Counted from the stretch's first letter, positions 32,611 through 45,835 are shown. The stretch: 64,000 nt of DNA from Gamarada debralockiae (GCA_002803225.1 NXFV01000277.1:24490-88489); one strand, 5' to 3'. The notes: a model not told the origin generated them from the sequence alone. A program made the numbers and translations.

Positions 32611-34637
32611 TTACAACCCAATCAATCCCAATCCCATCAACGCAATAGCCGCGACGCTGTTACCAGAGATCGAAGAAGCTCCGCCAGTGAAAGTCAGAGG
32701 ACCAGTGGGCGTCGGTGTAGCTGTGATCCCACCACTAGTCGATGTCTCCATGACACCACCCTGCGTTGACGTCGACAGCCCACTACTCACAGGGCAAACA
32801 GTCGTATACAGACTTCGAGTCTCAGTCGTGAGATGGCCTTCATGGGTGTAGGTAAGAGTCGTGTACAGAGTTGAAGTGATCGAAGATTCTGCGGATGGCG
32901 TTGACGAAGCTCCTGGGCAGAAAGTGGTCGTGATCTCGATCGTCTCCGTCGTCTTCTTGCCAAGCGGGCAGTTGGTGACAGTTGGTGGACAGGAAGTGAT
33001 GGTATAAACTGAAGTGGTGGTTATTGTCGAGGTTGTGGATGATTGCGTTGCTGGGATCGAGGAGTTGGCCCAGCTGGTTGGAGTTGAAATTGTTGACGTC
33101 GGGGAAGATCCAACTCCAGTGGTCGATGATGTCGGCTGAGCTCCAGAAGAGGTCTGACTTGTAGATGAAGAGGTGCTCGAAGCTCCGCCCGAGGAAGATG
33201 TCGACGAAGACGGCGGGCATGTCGAACTCAAAGGAAGTTTTGTCACCCCACTCGCAACGCCAGAAAGAGCAGGAATACCCGTTGCTCCCTTTGCAATATC
33301 CACCACATTACTTCCCGATGCCTCAAAATTTGACTGCGCCAATGCAATCTCGTTGTTCTGGAGATCGTACACAACGTATGCCGATCGTAAGAAGGAATCA
33401 CCCAAAGAAAAATACTCCGGGGAGAGCAAACTGCCTGGAAGGAACGCGATGATGCAGGCGTTTTCGAAAGGCAGATTTAAGTTGGCAGGCTTGTCCAAGG
33501 GCCCGATGATACTCTCAGCCACGGGAACGTTGACAAGAGGGCCAGATGCATCACCGAAGCGGAAAGAGAGAAAGTCGTCGTATTTTGTGCAGCGATCGTT
33601 GCAGTCGACCCATGCGAACCCACTGGCGCCCGCGGTGTCGTCGATTGCGCCCAGTTTGTTGTATATAGCTTCGACTGCAGTGTCGTCGATGTAGGAGTAT
33701 GAGAATCCGGAGTCGAGAGTGACGGAATCTGGAGTCCCGGACATCAAAGGTGTGACCGTACCAGCGTTGTTATACGTCAAGGAAGAGAGCAGGACATTCA
33801 GTCTCGTGTAGCTGCCATTGACTTGCTGAACGGGCACAGATTCGAGAATCCCGACGAACTTTTCAGTGTCGATACCGCCGAATAGAACAGAGCCTGTGCT
33901 GGCGGCTACGTCGTCGAGGTACAGACTGTACGCTTTGGAGTTGATGAGACCTTGAGACAACAGTTGGTCTGGCAGATTGGGATACAGAGTCCTTGTCGAT
34001 TCGAGCGTGTCGTATCCAATACCCATAAGTCCCGTAATGCCTCCTTCGTTGTCGACTGTTCTATTAGTGTCGGTGACCAAGCCCATTTGGAGACCAACGA
34101 CCGCTGAAGTGCTGCCTTGAAAGGCGAAACTCTCAGAGATGTAGTCACCTTCGGCAACAGTGTTGTCCAGGTATTCGATGGAGAAGCCTCCTGGTGCGAC
34201 TTCTTTGAAGGTGGAGCTCTTGGTCCTGTCGTCTGCATACGCATCAGATTCTGCTGCTCATGAACTCAGGGGCTGAGGTATTACTCACAAGTCCCATCGG
34301 GACATCCAGGTGTGGATTGGCATACGCTAGCACTAACGTCGAGAACCCAAACATCTAAGGAGACTGTCAGCCGCCAAAGAGGTTCTAGAGTCTTAGAATA
34401 CATACCACTGCTCCCAGTGTCGATTTGCAAGGTGATCGGCTGTCCAGGAGTGCCGATCTCGACTTCAGCATAGTATCTCTGGATCAGATTCGTCAAAGTC
34501 TCGTCTTGCGTTTGTCGTGGAAGAAGATTAGATCTCGAGGCGATGCCCTTCGAAATGCGAAGAGGAACGGCGGCCAAGACAAGTGATGTCAAGGTCGCGA
34601 CGGACAAAGACGTTGAGATAGTCGTTTGAAGCTTCAT
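32611..34637 (-). CDS. GPI-anchored aspartic protease (yapsin-like, A1 family)
   Basis: A cell-surface pepsin-type protease. Three exons (34637-34406, 34354-34289, 34253-32611) give 646 aa. A signal peptide (MKLQTTISTSLSVATLTSLV) is followed by a short propeptide and the first active site IDTGSSDVWVLD, rebuilt across intron 1. The second site reads VTLDSGFSYSYIDD: the aspartate is kept but the usual Thr after DSG is Phe. A long Ser/Thr-rich stalk (about residues 440-620) and a hydrophobic tail after a small-residue site indicate a GPI anchor. The intron 2 acceptor is a GAGCAGCAG triplet, so the protein may vary by one residue. Such proteases shape the cell wall or process surface proteins. 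Confidence 0.92.
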
Positions 34638-35953
34638 CACGAAGATGTAGTTAGGCTTTAAAAGAAAGGAATCCAGAAAAGGCTTTGGTATAACGAATGT
34701 GTTTATAAACGAGTGTATGAAAGGAGAAGGATGTCCGTTAGAAAGAGCGGGTTTTCAAAGAGAGATGAGTGTAGAAGATATACAGCAGTCAAATTACTTG
34801 GACAAAATCTCGCGGTCATAACGTAGTGGAAGTGGAAATTAAACTGCGCATGCTTATGCTGAACCCATCCTCCTAACCGTCGTGACAGACAGACCCGCCG
34901 CCGTTAGGCCCATTGCAACAGCAAATGGCTTCTCATGCGATCATCTAACTCATCTCAAAATAGCAATTAGGCTTCGACTTTTGGATTCAGGGGTTCGGGT
35001 AAGCCTCAAAGCTTGACCTTCAGCTCTGCAAGGTTCCCCAATTCGATCCTCATTCAGGGGGATATTAGAGTAGGGCCCTGGGCGTATTCAATTAGATGGT
35101 ACCTGCTTTGCCGCTACCACAAGTAAGCTTAAATCGAAGTCATTCCGGCTCCGTCTGCAAAACAACTTGGGCTACCAACCTTTCTTACCTTTGGGTAGGA
35201 TACTTGCATGGCGGAGAAACCGCGTACTCTTTGGGACTTATGAAGTGACTGGAAGTTGTGAACTTGAATGACAAGAAAGATTTCCCCTTATTCTTAGAGA
35301 TAGTATCACAGAAGAATTGAGTTTTGAGTGTTGATGCCTTCGCAACTTAGACATTTCTGTATCCTAGCCTCACCTCAACTGTAAGCCGCTGACCTAATTC
35401 CCCCGTCTCCGCGCCTGACAGCCTTGAAAAGTCCACGGGGAAAGTCCCATACACTATACGATCTTCCCTGCAGATTCGCTAAGCCTTCGATGTCGTTTTA
35501 AGCTTTTTAATATTCGGTCCACAGTAGTCAATAACGTGAACAGAATACTTCTGTGTACCAACCACCCCTTTCCCCTTGCATACACGCGGCTCCAAGGGAA
35601 ACCATTTTCTCATTTCAGCCATGCAATCCTGCAAGCTTGACATATTCATCCAGTCAGCATTATGGAGGCGGTGGTCTAACCGCTCAGTTCGGACCGGCCA
35701 GGCTTGATTTGAGACTCTCTTATTTGACGGCGTTTGATAATTTCCCATGCAATTGTACGGCGTCTCTCACTCACATTTTGGCTCAACATATTCGGCCTCC
35801 TCGGCCCCTCGGCATTCGACACAGTGTCAGAATACGGTTCCTCCTTTTGAGAACTCAGGAGAGAGACTATGGCTGAGTCGTAGTGTTGAATCGTGCAAAC
35901 CACCTAACATTACCTAGCGCCCTTCCAAGCATCGGTCACTTAGAAACACCCTT
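34638..35953. other. Gene-free interval
   Basis: The promoter side of the protease and 3' side of the 2EXR gene. Frames at 35479-35903 do not resemble proteins. Confidence 0.5.
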
Positions 35954-36787
35954 TCAGTCACCAACCTCCTCCATCAGCACCCCCCTATGCTTCACGACCC
36001 TCACCCTCGGCGCCTTCCACTCTGGGTGCCTCCTCTTCAGCCCCTCAACATCAGCCTGCACCTCCTCCTCAACCTCCCTAACATGACTCCAGAGCCCACC
36101 CAACATATCACTCCATGTCACCCTAAAAGACCCCGTATTGTTGCCCCCCAAAAAGCTCACATACAGCTCCTCTAATCCCTCAAACTCTAACAGCAATTTC
36201 AAACCCACCGCATTCTTCGTCTTCCTCCACGTATAGTACGGAATCGCCAATCGTCGTAATGAACGAATCGTATTCGTACCTAGCCAACGAAGCAAAATCT
36301 CAATGGACGAGGTGACGAACCCGCCAATCGCATTCCTCAGCTCTGGCGGATCTTGCAAGAACACGATATCCCTCCCTGGGTCCAACAGCGCGTATGGTCT
36401 ATCCCCTTTCAACGTCCCTAGACAAAACAACGTCCCACGCCCATCTGATTGTTTCGCTGGCGGAAGACACTCAAACTGCGCGTCCCCGCGAAAATTCGTG
36501 TCTGCATTCACTTTCAAATAACGTTTGAGCGCAATTTTGCGTGCCTCGGAACAGATCTGCAGACATCCCAAGTCCTGCGGGGAGGTGTAGATGCGTTCGA
36601 TGAAGGTGCGGATCAATATCGTCCTAGCCGGAGCTCTGTGGCCATTAGGGCCAGGAGCGAACCCAGGTTGCGAGATCTCGCTCACGGGGACAGCGAAGAG
36701 ATCGACGACGCGAGGTGCGGCGAGGCTGAAGGCCCAGATTTTGAGCTGGAGTTCCGGGGGAAGGAGTGCGAACTGTGGGAAGGACAT
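35954..36787 (-). CDS. 2EXR-domain protein
   Basis: An uninterrupted 277-aa frame. The N-terminus has the fungal 2EXR signature: a Phe-Pro..Phe start (FPQFALLPPELQLKIWAFSL) followed by RVVDL, and later the conserved block of LQICSEARKIALKRYLKV. The last third is charged and helical. This family is greatly expanded in Leotiomycetes and Sordariomycetes and resembles an F-box in position and hydrophobic pattern, but its function is unknown. The frame is a single exon, which is common in the family. The start is the only ATG before the domain. Confidence 0.85.
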   Translation of the reverse strand: MSFPQFALLPPELQLKIWAFSLAAPRVVDLFAVPVSEISQPGFAPGPNGHRAPARTILIRTFIERIYTSPQDLGCLQICSEARKIALKRYLKVNADTNFRGDAQFECLPPAKQSDGRGTLFCLGTLKGDRPYALLDPGRDIVFLQDPPELRNAIGGFVTSSIEILLRWLGTNTIRSLRRLAIPYYTWRKTKNAVGLKLLLEFEGLEELYVSFLGGNNTGSFRVTWSDMLGGLWSHVREVEEEVQADVEGLKRRHPEWKAPRVRVVKHRGVLMEEVGD

Positions 36788-37639
36788 TGTGAGCTTGTGA
36801 GCTTAACACACTTTCGTTTGAGAGTAAGAAGAGCGCGTGAGATATGAGGGTTGGGAGGTTGTTGGGGATTGAGAGGGACGGGGATGCGTTTGTTCATTGT
36901 TCAGCTGAAAGGGAACCCTGCTGCCGAAATGCGATTGCAGGGGCTCTGCGGCCCGGGTAGGCACGTGATTCATAGAAATGTATTTCATTCATTCCCACAG
37001 AGTCTTGTTCAGGAAATACCGTATTAATTGCATAACAAGACACCGTCTTGCAGCTCAACTCTTAGTACTTTAGTGATTGGGATCAGATCTTATCAGAGGA
37101 ATAGAGTACTGTAAGAGGCATTGTATCATTCACCTTTCAATCGAGTCTTACATGTATTTCGAGGGTCTCTTTTAAATAAATCCGTTATAAATACTTAGCT
37201 AACCCCTTCTAGGCTTAATTTTCAAGTGGATTAAATCATAAACGAGTACTACAACTCGAATATTCTACCCTTATCTTAAGATCTTATATATTTTGACTCC
37301 ATCTGACATGGAAAACCCCAGCTCCTACATAGCCCGGGGTCTTATACTAAGACAGGGTCTTGTTAAGCAATTACTACGGTACGTGTTCAATTACAATATG
37401 AGATTTTGGGTCTAAGTTTGGGAGTCGTTGTTGGCGGTAGGTAGAGTTGAGGAGACTCCATTTAGAAAACTATCACGTTTGACCATCATGATCGCCATCA
37501 AATTGCATTAGATAAGGTTCAGTTGCACGAGTTTGTGGATTTAATTGAAGAAGTATGATTCGTTATTCCATAGCTAGGCGTGAGTCGTTTGAGCGTATTG
37601 GTAACAATAGTTGGTCAGAGCCTACGTGATACCATCAAC
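36788..37639. other. AT-rich gene-free interval
   Basis: About 850 bp, markedly AT-rich at 37080-37300, with no coding frame. It contains a short GC-rich palindrome-like patch near 37310-37345 but no identifiable element. Confidence 0.5.
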
Positions 37640-40600
37640 TCAAAGACCACCCTCATCCTCGGTACCCGTTGTTTCGGCCTCACTACGAGATTCAACATCC
37701 AAGCTTTCTCTGCCCTTATTTTTATCTTTCTTAATGCCAAAAGCCCTTCCCCAATTGACGCTCATCCTCCCCTCTTTCGGTGTGCCAGCTTCCTTCTCTT
37801 TGCCCTTAAACTCACCAGACCCCAAACTGCCAATCATAGGACTGCTAGTCACACTGTCCATACTCCTACCCAAGCCAGCATCCTCGCCAAACTCATCGAA
37901 ACTGCCTTCACGGTCCGCTCGATCAGAGTTTGTGGCGCTGGCAGGGCCCTTTTTGCCACCGAAGAAACTGGAGTCTTTGTTTCGGATTGAGGAGAGACTG
38001 AATTTGCTGGAGCTTCCCTTGCGGAGTAATTTCTGGAAGGACGATTCCTTCTCTTTCGTGCTTGCAGCTGACGGGTTGGTCATTTCAGATGGCGTGTTGC
38101 TTGAGATTCTCTCTAGACTCTCATGAGACTCAGCCATGCTGTTTTGAGTGTGGATCGAAGGAGTGTCGCGTGATTTTCTTGATTCAGTAGGTGAAGTGGT
38201 GCTGGCAGTTTGCAGTGGTTGGGATGAAGTCATAGGCTCAACAGCTTTTTCTTTGCCTTTCGTACGGTTGAAGAGTTTGAATGTTGGAGCAGCAGGGTTG
38301 AGTTTGGGTGTTACGGGCTTGTGGGACGAAGGAGGCCGAGTACCAATCACTCCAACCGGTGGAGGACTTGATTGACCGGCCAAGGGTTCTGAAGGGAGAA
38401 ACTCATCGTCGTCGCTAGCGATGCCGCTTGTCAAACCGGTGGTGGAACTATGCTGAATACTAGGACGTCTGGAGGGATTGCGGGACCAAGTTGTCGGGGC
38501 TACGTTGACAGACCAGTTCGTAGCCAAAGGGCTGTTTCGATTGATGGCAATGCCATCAAGAGCGGCTGGCCAGCCAAACGGTGCACTGTCCGTAGATGGG
38601 CGAGGTAGATCCGATGAAGCAATAGAGACTGGACGAGGACTGCTGGGGTCGCGATCGGAAAATATGGCGGAAGGGTCGTCCCCATTCGAGCCAAACATGT
38701 TGAAGGCGCGTCTTCTCCTTGCCCCGACGTTACGAGCCGGTGCAGGCCCATTGCCCTCCGTAGCATCGCCTGCAGCCGAGCCTCGAGTGAGGAAGCTTGG
38801 CATGTTCCAGCTGGTGGAGAAGCTGATGCGGCGGTGCCTGCTAGACATCACATCTGGTTCTTCGGTAGAACGCGGAAATGACTGACTCTGGCCTTGTTTC
38901 AAGCTTCCAAGAGCCGGCCCATCTTCCTGCATTGTCTTACCTCGTGCTCTTGGGAACGTGAAGAGGGTTTTGCCGAAGCTCTTGTGAGACGCAGCTTGGT
39001 CAGATCCACTCGGGGATCCAATGGCACCAAAGGCGGCTCCCGGAGAGTTGAGGGACTGTCGGTCGGTATCTACGCTATAATCATGGCTCGGGACACCATA
39101 CTTTGCTAGGTTATGAGATGAAGTCTGAGGACTTGACATGAGACTGGGCGAGCGACTTGATGATACGGGAGATTGCGGATCGTTCTCAAGTAGGGCTGCT
39201 GAACCAATGTTTCCATAAAGAGCCGGGCCAAACGATCTCGTAGAACCAGCGCCGGGGCTCGGTGGATCGTCATCATTGAACAACTCGGCGGGTAGCAAAT
39301 TCGTTGCAGTTGGACTAAGAGGTGCTCCAGCAGTGAGTGCGCGAACATCAGCTTCACTCATGCCTCTCATCTGCTCTGCGAGGGGTACCATAGCCGTGTC
39401 GTTGCTCAGGTCAAAATATGGTCCTTGAGCAAATGCAGGGGATGTTGTATTGTTAAGATTGTTGTAAGCACTCGCGCTCGGGTAAGGGGAGTCGATGATT
39501 GGGAAGCCAGCGATTGGAGAGGATATGGTGTTGGTTCGACTCTTGCGATTGCGACTTCGGCGTGGTTTTGCTGTTCCTTGGCCACCAGTGGGATCAAAAT
39601 CGACGCCGGAGGAATTACCATGGTACATAAATGGGTTGATGGCTTGACGCGCGCTGAGGCCTTGGTACAGATTCTGATAGTTGTCGAGCTCCTGCTTTAT
39701 CATCCTCAAGTTCATAGTGTGGGTGCTGAGCAGAGCTCTCAGGTCCCTCTCCCTTATTTCCCAATCAGCATCTCGTTGTTTCTCCGCTGCATCGCGTTCT
39801 CGTGATTCGTCGTCGTCTTGCGCACCTGGGAGATTTTCACGTTCCTTTTTGAGATCCTCGATTTGCAGCCCTTTCACCCGTATCTCCTCTTCCAGGCCAC
39901 TAACAGAGTGCTGTCGCTTTCGAATAGTTCCCCGAAGCTCCTCAACCTTAGCTTCTTTTTCCTTGTTAAGCTTTTCCATCTGTTCTTGCCATGATTCTCT
40001 CTCGGCTTTCATGGCCTCTATATCCTTCCTCCACCTCACCAGGTCATCCTGCATTTTCGTTCTCTCGGCTTGCTTGTCACGCAGGACCTTCTCCTTCTGG
40101 GTCTTCCGGTTCTGCGCTTGTCGATTCGCTCGTTCTGAATAATGCACTTCCTTCTTCAACTTCTCACTAGCCTCCTCCTTCTCTTTCAAAGCCTGTCTCT
40201 TTTCATCCCTCTCCCTCGTCAGATCGTGGATTTGAGACTTGAATTCCTCGGAGTCTTTAACAATCTGACTCGCTATTTCGTCAGTCTCTCTCCGAATCGC
40301 TTCAAATTTCTCCGTCAACTCCTGCATGGATTCTTCTGGCTCTTTGGACTGGGCGGGGGCTTGGGCTGCTTGGTCGGCGGCAGCGTTCGATGGCGAATGT
40401 CTCCTACCTCCAGTGTTTCTTCGCTGCCCTGAGACGACAGCACCTGATTCCCGAGCCATGATATTTGTTCCTTCCGGGAGCGCGGCTGCTTCGATTCCAA
40501 CTCCATGGCTCCTCACAGAAGGCGACTCGTCACTACTCTCTGCCAATGCGCCATTTTGTTGATCTTCAAGGGAGAAATTCGACGGCACGCGACCATTCGC

Positions 40601-41175
40601 CAGTTGTGGACGTCCATCCCGACCGTATGTCCTCAATCGTATGACCCCACTCCCAGCCTGAAAGTTATTCGAACCCACAGCAATGACTCGGACGTTGTAG
40701 AAGTGACACGGTTTCAATCCTGTGACGGTAATTGCGGTCTCCAGCCGCGAGGATTCTCCAACTATCTTGTATTAGCCTCGTCTCCCCGCCGCATATCCGT
40801 GTTCCCTTACCATTGACTCCATTGACCTGGATCAAGTACTTGAGCACAGGCTTATTCGGTCCAGGTCGCGTCCAGTGGAGGGTAACTGCATCGGCCTTGA
40901 TACCTGCGAGCGAGACTTCGGGTGCATCGGGGACCTCAACGCCTAGAATGCTAATGAGTTCCGGGACGGGTTTCCAGAGGGTAAGCCATGCTCGATGGAG
41001 GAGCCTTTGAGAGTAGTGTTAGTGATTTGAGCGGACGCGTCTTGCGACCATTGGGTTGCACAAACCAAAAGAGAGCGCCGCAAGTCACTGCGGACTGTAC
41101 GAGGAACATGTCAGCGACTGTGACATGGCTCAAAATCCAGTCGATCAGCTCGCCGTAGTACGTGACAGCGTTCAT
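37640..41175 (-). CDS. Membrane-anchored fibronectin III and coiled-coil protein
   Basis: Three exons (41175-41066, 41004-40811, 40761-37640) give 1,141 aa. Residues about 20-50 hold a hydrophobic segment (FLVQSAVTCGALFWLLHRAW), probably a membrane anchor. Residues about 60-150 form one FN3 domain: PDAPEVSLAGIKADAVTLHW at its start, and LKPCHFYNVRVIAVGSNNF at its end. Residues about 246-460 are a strong coiled coil. The C-terminal 600 residues are Ser/Pro-rich and disordered, with many possible phosphorylation sites. Fungal proteins of this layout are conserved but poorly studied. A scaffold at an internal membrane or the cell cortex is inference. Intron 1 uses the less common GTTTGT donor. 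Confidence 0.85.
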
Positions 41176-42163
41176 GCAGAGTCGAGCGAAGGAGGCGATA
41201 TCGGATAGATCATCAAGCTCGGTAGGACTCGTAACAATTTGTAGACCCAGGGAGCAGGAGGAGTATGGGGATCAAAAACGAGGAGGTTGACGTGGAAACT
41301 ATCTCCCTTATGGTGTTTTCCGACATCCATTCGCTGCGGCGCACCCTCTTCCGCCAAGACCTTCTCAGCGCCGCACTGAGGCATCGCGTTGAAGTTGAGG
41401 CATTCATGCATAAATTGCTAGCAAAAGTGGATCGGGATCGCCGGAACCAGCCAATGGTAATTGCGGAACGCACCTGCCGGCACACGGATTGATTTCGAGC
41501 AAGGGCATTTCCTGTCAAATGCCGACGAAACGCAAGAGGGGAAGAAAAATAAGAAAATTCTGCATTTCGGTCAAATCTCGTATGGGGTATATATCGTACA
41601 AATTTCTCGGAATGCAACCTATAATTGTTAAATCTATATAAATTTCTAGGATTTTTAGGTCTTTGAAACCTACATTTTACCTACAACGTTCTATTCGCGG
41701 TCAGTCATTTGTTACGTACCCTTGCGCGGCTCTTCAGCGAGAGGTACAGATCAAAGTACAGTCATATAAGTAGAAAATATATAGCTATTCGCCAATATCG
41801 CAAGGTTGAAGATAATGCTGTCGGCCCTTGTCGTATGATTTAAATACTACAGTCCCTTCCCATGGATGATATTGAAACTTGAGTCGCATCGGCACTCCTT
41901 TTTCTGCGAACTGGAGAGTGAAGATAGATTGAATAGGTGGGTCAGAAGCATTCCTTTCCAGCCCCCTCAAGCGGCTGTACCTCCCCATCATAGGTTATTC
42001 TTCAAACTTCTCCTACTTCCTCACAAGGGAAGGAATCCGGACCAGTCTTCTCAAATCATCTCTCGATACTCTTTCCATCCCATCCCAGCCGTTCTTTCGA
42101 AGACCATAAAATTAACGACTGCTTCCTCGGCCACTCAGGAAACCAAACATTCAGATCCCTAGG
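41176..42163. other. Gene-free interval, divergent promoter region
   Basis: The promoter side of the FN3 gene. No coding frame was supported. 42065-42163 is pyrimidine-rich and could be the 5' UTR of the small gene that follows. Confidence 0.45.
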
Positions 42164-42465
42164 ATGGCCTCCTTTGAAAACTCGTCCATCGAAATGGATA
42201 TGATGGTAAGTTGCTTGGAAGCGGCCTTGTCAAGACATGAGCCTGACGACATCCACCGCCTTTCAAAGTCCAGATATCGACGAGATAGGGTCCTACAAAA
42301 AGAGTGCTCTTAATTATTGAAACCAAATAAACGAACAAATTCCAGCTTTGTCCAATTTGCACTTTGGAAAGATACCAGGACACCTCTGAGGGCGTCTGGG
42401 GCATGTCCAGAGCTATGACAACTTCCGATGCCTCAGGTGGGGCTTCGGTCACATCCTTTCTATAG
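42164..42465 (+). CDS. Possible small gene with a CPIC motif
   Basis: The ATG at 42164 opens MASFENSSIEMDMM and runs into a GTAAGT donor at 42206. A pyrimidine-containing acceptor (ATTCCAG, 42345) restores the frame with LCPICTLERYQDTSEGVWGM and a stop at 42463-42465, giving 53 aa. The CPxC pair looks like half a zinc site. The splice signals are good but the product is very short and unknown. It may be a chance structure. Confidence 0.28.
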
Positions 42466-43455
42466 GTAAATAGAACATCTTTCTCTGCCGACTTGGAGTC
42501 TAACAGTGATATGTTCCGAGGGGGGGAGGGGGTAAATCAGACGTTGAGAATAGTAATTCAGGATGTTCTTCGGTATTAAAACAGATATTCGAAATACTGG
42601 ATATCTGCCATGACTCGTTGAGTTACACCGCCTTTCTAAACGCACTGGAGAACATAACGATTTGGGAATTGAGGAGAATACATTTGACACAAGACTGGCT
42701 TCTCCTTTATCTTCCTGACATGTGCTCAGGAAATGAAACGTATTCTTTCACATGCAAGCGAAGCCGAATCGCCTGACGCAGAACCCTTGACAGAAGCACC
42801 CACTTGGTACGTGTCTTTGTCAATGGCCACCTTGCAAGCCCATCGATTGGGAGTTCTGCACTTTACTGGTTGGCAATTAATATCCTGGACAGCTGTTCGA
42901 CTTTTGACCTTTTGAGCAGCCGAGCAAGAGAGAATAGAAAACCTCGCTGGCGGCGCTTGTGTTTAAAATATCCCTCGGCTTATTATGCGGATCAAAGCGG
43001 CGCCTTCAATTGTGGCTGGCCACTGGCTGCGTGACCGAAATGCAAGGATTAATGCTGTCGTCACGCGAAATCCCAACCCTCGCCGCTGACTACATCAGAA
43101 CACGCTCTTGTCCCCAACTCTGCTCAACATCCTTCAACATCCCTTTCCCATATATTCTTTTCCTTCCAAGTTCGGTCCTCCCTGTATGGTATCTGCATCG
43201 TTCAATAGAACCCCAATATTAATTGCGCAATTCTTCAAATTCGAGCTCTACATTCCTACACGGCCTTTGACATCAAACGAACGACAAGGATCACCCCGCC
43301 TGTATCAGATCATAGAAGAGCATTGCGCGCACAAACGATCGAACCCTACAACTTCCTCCTGTATATACGAATTACAATAATCATACACAAATCCTGTCAT
43401 TTCCGCCAAATTCCAATTGAACTCGGTGTCACCATCTTGTCCTCAGCCCCAGGCA
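42466..43455. other. Gene-free interval upstream of the lipin gene
   Basis: No supported frame. The last 300 bp are the probable lipin promoter and 5' UTR. Confidence 0.5.
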
Positions 43456-45835
43456 ATGCAGTACGTTAGAAGTATCAGCGGATCAGTCTCGAAAACATGG
43501 AACTCAATCAACCCAGCAACCCTCAGTGGTGCTATCGATGTTATAGTTGTTGAGCAGGAGGATGGATCGCTGGCATGCTCTCCCTTCCACGTCCGCTTCG
43601 GAAAATTCTCCCTCCTCCGACCGTACGAGAAGAAAGTCGAATTCCGTGTGAACAATGCAAAGCAAGATTACGCCATGAAACTTGGGGAGGGAGGAGAGGC
43701 ATTCTTTGTGTTTGAGACGAGTGATAATATTCCGGAGGCTATGCAAACGTCCCCTCTGGTGTCTCCAGCTTCAAGCCCTCCCCTACTAGCTGAGAGTTCA
43801 AATGCCTCCAACTTGGGAGAACCGGACTTCTTGGATTTGGATACTGCGGGTGGAAAGTCAAGATCTGGAAGTACAACAACGAGGCCTGGGCCAGGGGTAT
43901 TTTCATCATCTGTGCCCCGGAGGCCGAGCAATCTAAGTAAGCTCTCACACAAGTTCTCCAAGACAATGCTAACATATACAAGGTGCTCTTACACCACTCA
44001 CAGGATCCCCCGAACAACCTGCACGACCAATATCAGGAGATTGGGCAGGTCTTGCATCACGCTCTGCTACCGATGATATCCTACCTTCTTCAGCACGCAC
44101 ACGTACCAGTGATGGATCAGAAAGGGAACGACAAACTCGCTCCATGACACCAACTCCCCAACCCCACGATGGCCCCGATTCCTTCACCGAGAGATCGAAC
44201 AGTCCACCTCCCTTACCAACCAGAGAGGCGATAGAACGAGCTGTGGCTTTGTCGAACAGGTTGTCTGCTTCAAACATACCGAGTCAAGTTACGGATACCG
44301 GTGATTTGATGTTGGATATGACGGGATACAAAAGTAGCGACGACGATGCTCTTCGAGCAGAGGTAATCGCAAGGAAAATGCTGTCCGAAGAATTGGAGGG
44401 CAATTACGATATTGGAGCTCTCATTGGAGCTGATGAGAACGGCAATTTATGGATATACAGCAGCGAGGAAGCAAAGGAGGCGGCAAGTCAAAGGGCGGCT
44501 CTGGCCGGCATCCCCAATTATGCCGTCTTGACCAGCGATACTGCGTCAGACCCAGGATATCACAGCGAAGAAGAGAGTGTCGGCACCCCCCTAGTTTCCT
44601 CTCATCGCAGAGCCGATTCTGAAAGCGGAGCTCTCGGCCTTCAAACGCCACCCAAGACGCCCCCTGAGTCTGCAGGGGATCCGAATCGCAACTATGCCAA
44701 GACATTGCGTTTGACGAGCGATCAACTCAAATCTCTAGGTCTCAAGCCGGGTCCGAATCCGATGAGCTTCACGGTCAATCGAGCAACCTGCCAAGCATAC
44801 ATGTACCTTTGGCGTTACGATGTTCCCATTGTGATATCTGATATCGATGGCACAATCACGAAATCCGATGCCCTAGGCCAGGTCTTGAATATGATCGGGC
44901 GCGATTGGACACACATTGGAGTTGCGAAGCTATACACCGAGATTGTGAATAATGGCTACAACATCATGTACTTGACCTCCCGCTCAGTAGGCCAAGCAGA
45001 TACAACACGAGCCTACCTCGCAGGCGTCGTCCAAGAAACATATCGTCTGCCCAAAGGTCCCACAATCATGAGTCCTGATCGGACAATTGCAGCCCTACGC
45101 AGAGAGCTGTATATCCGCAAACCTGAAGTCTTCAAAATGGCCTGTCTGCGCGATATCAAGAACCTTTTCGGACCCAACCGCACACCATTCTACGCAGGAT
45201 TTGGTAACAGATTCACAGACGCGCTGTCCTACCGCTCAGTCAGCATACCCTCCAACCGCATCTTCACAATCAATTCCTACGCCGAAGTCTCGCTGGACTT
45301 GCTGTCTCTCAACAAGCTGAAATACAGCTACGTGAACATGCGCGAGGTGGTGGATCACTATTTCCCGCCTGTTAACTCGCTGGTTAAGGGAGGTGGCGAG
45401 GAATACACGGATTTTACTTACTGGCGGGATCCAGTTCTTGAGCTGGACGACTTTAGTGCGAGTGAGAGTGACGAGAAGGATGCAGAGGAGGATCATCTGA
45501 GTGAAGATGAGGATGAGGGGAATGAGGAGTTAGGTGATAGTTATATCAGTCGAGACTCGATCGATGATGGCGACAATGGGCTGGGTGATAGTATGATGTC
45601 GGGGAGCGTGGATGAGGAAGAGTTAACGAGTAGTATGTTGGAGGCTGATGAGGAGCCTGATGACGAGGGCGTTACACCTGGTCCCGAGGATGAGCCAGGT
45701 ACGCAAGTTGTCGATATAGAGCCCCTACAGCTCAAGGCCAACCAGGGGACGCAGAGGGATGTGGATGGCGAGGTGATAACGGGAATGAAGAATCTGAGTC
45801 TCAAGAGAGAGGAGTCGGATGATAGAAAGGTTTAG
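43456..45835 (+). CDS. PAH1: Phosphatidate phosphatase (lipin, Pah1 family)
   Basis: Mg2+-dependent enzyme that makes diacylglycerol from phosphatidic acid at the nuclear/ER membrane and balances storage lipid against phospholipid. Two exons: 43456-43936, and from 43983 (or 44004) to 45835, giving 777 or 770 aa. The N-LIP domain starts at once (MQYVRSISGSVSKTWNSINP) and includes KLGEGGEAFFVFET with the conserved glycine. The C-LIP catalytic motif DIDGTITKSD is at about residue 447, inside the haloacid-dehalogenase fold. The C-terminus is a long acidic tail. A Ser/Pro-rich middle is the usual phosphorylation region. Both candidate acceptors keep the frame; the first lies nearer the branch site GCTAAC. 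Confidence 0.96.

Noticed and set aside
40655..40680. B-box-like string inside the FN3 gene
   Set aside because: Lies in a conserved coding region and has no tRNA structure.
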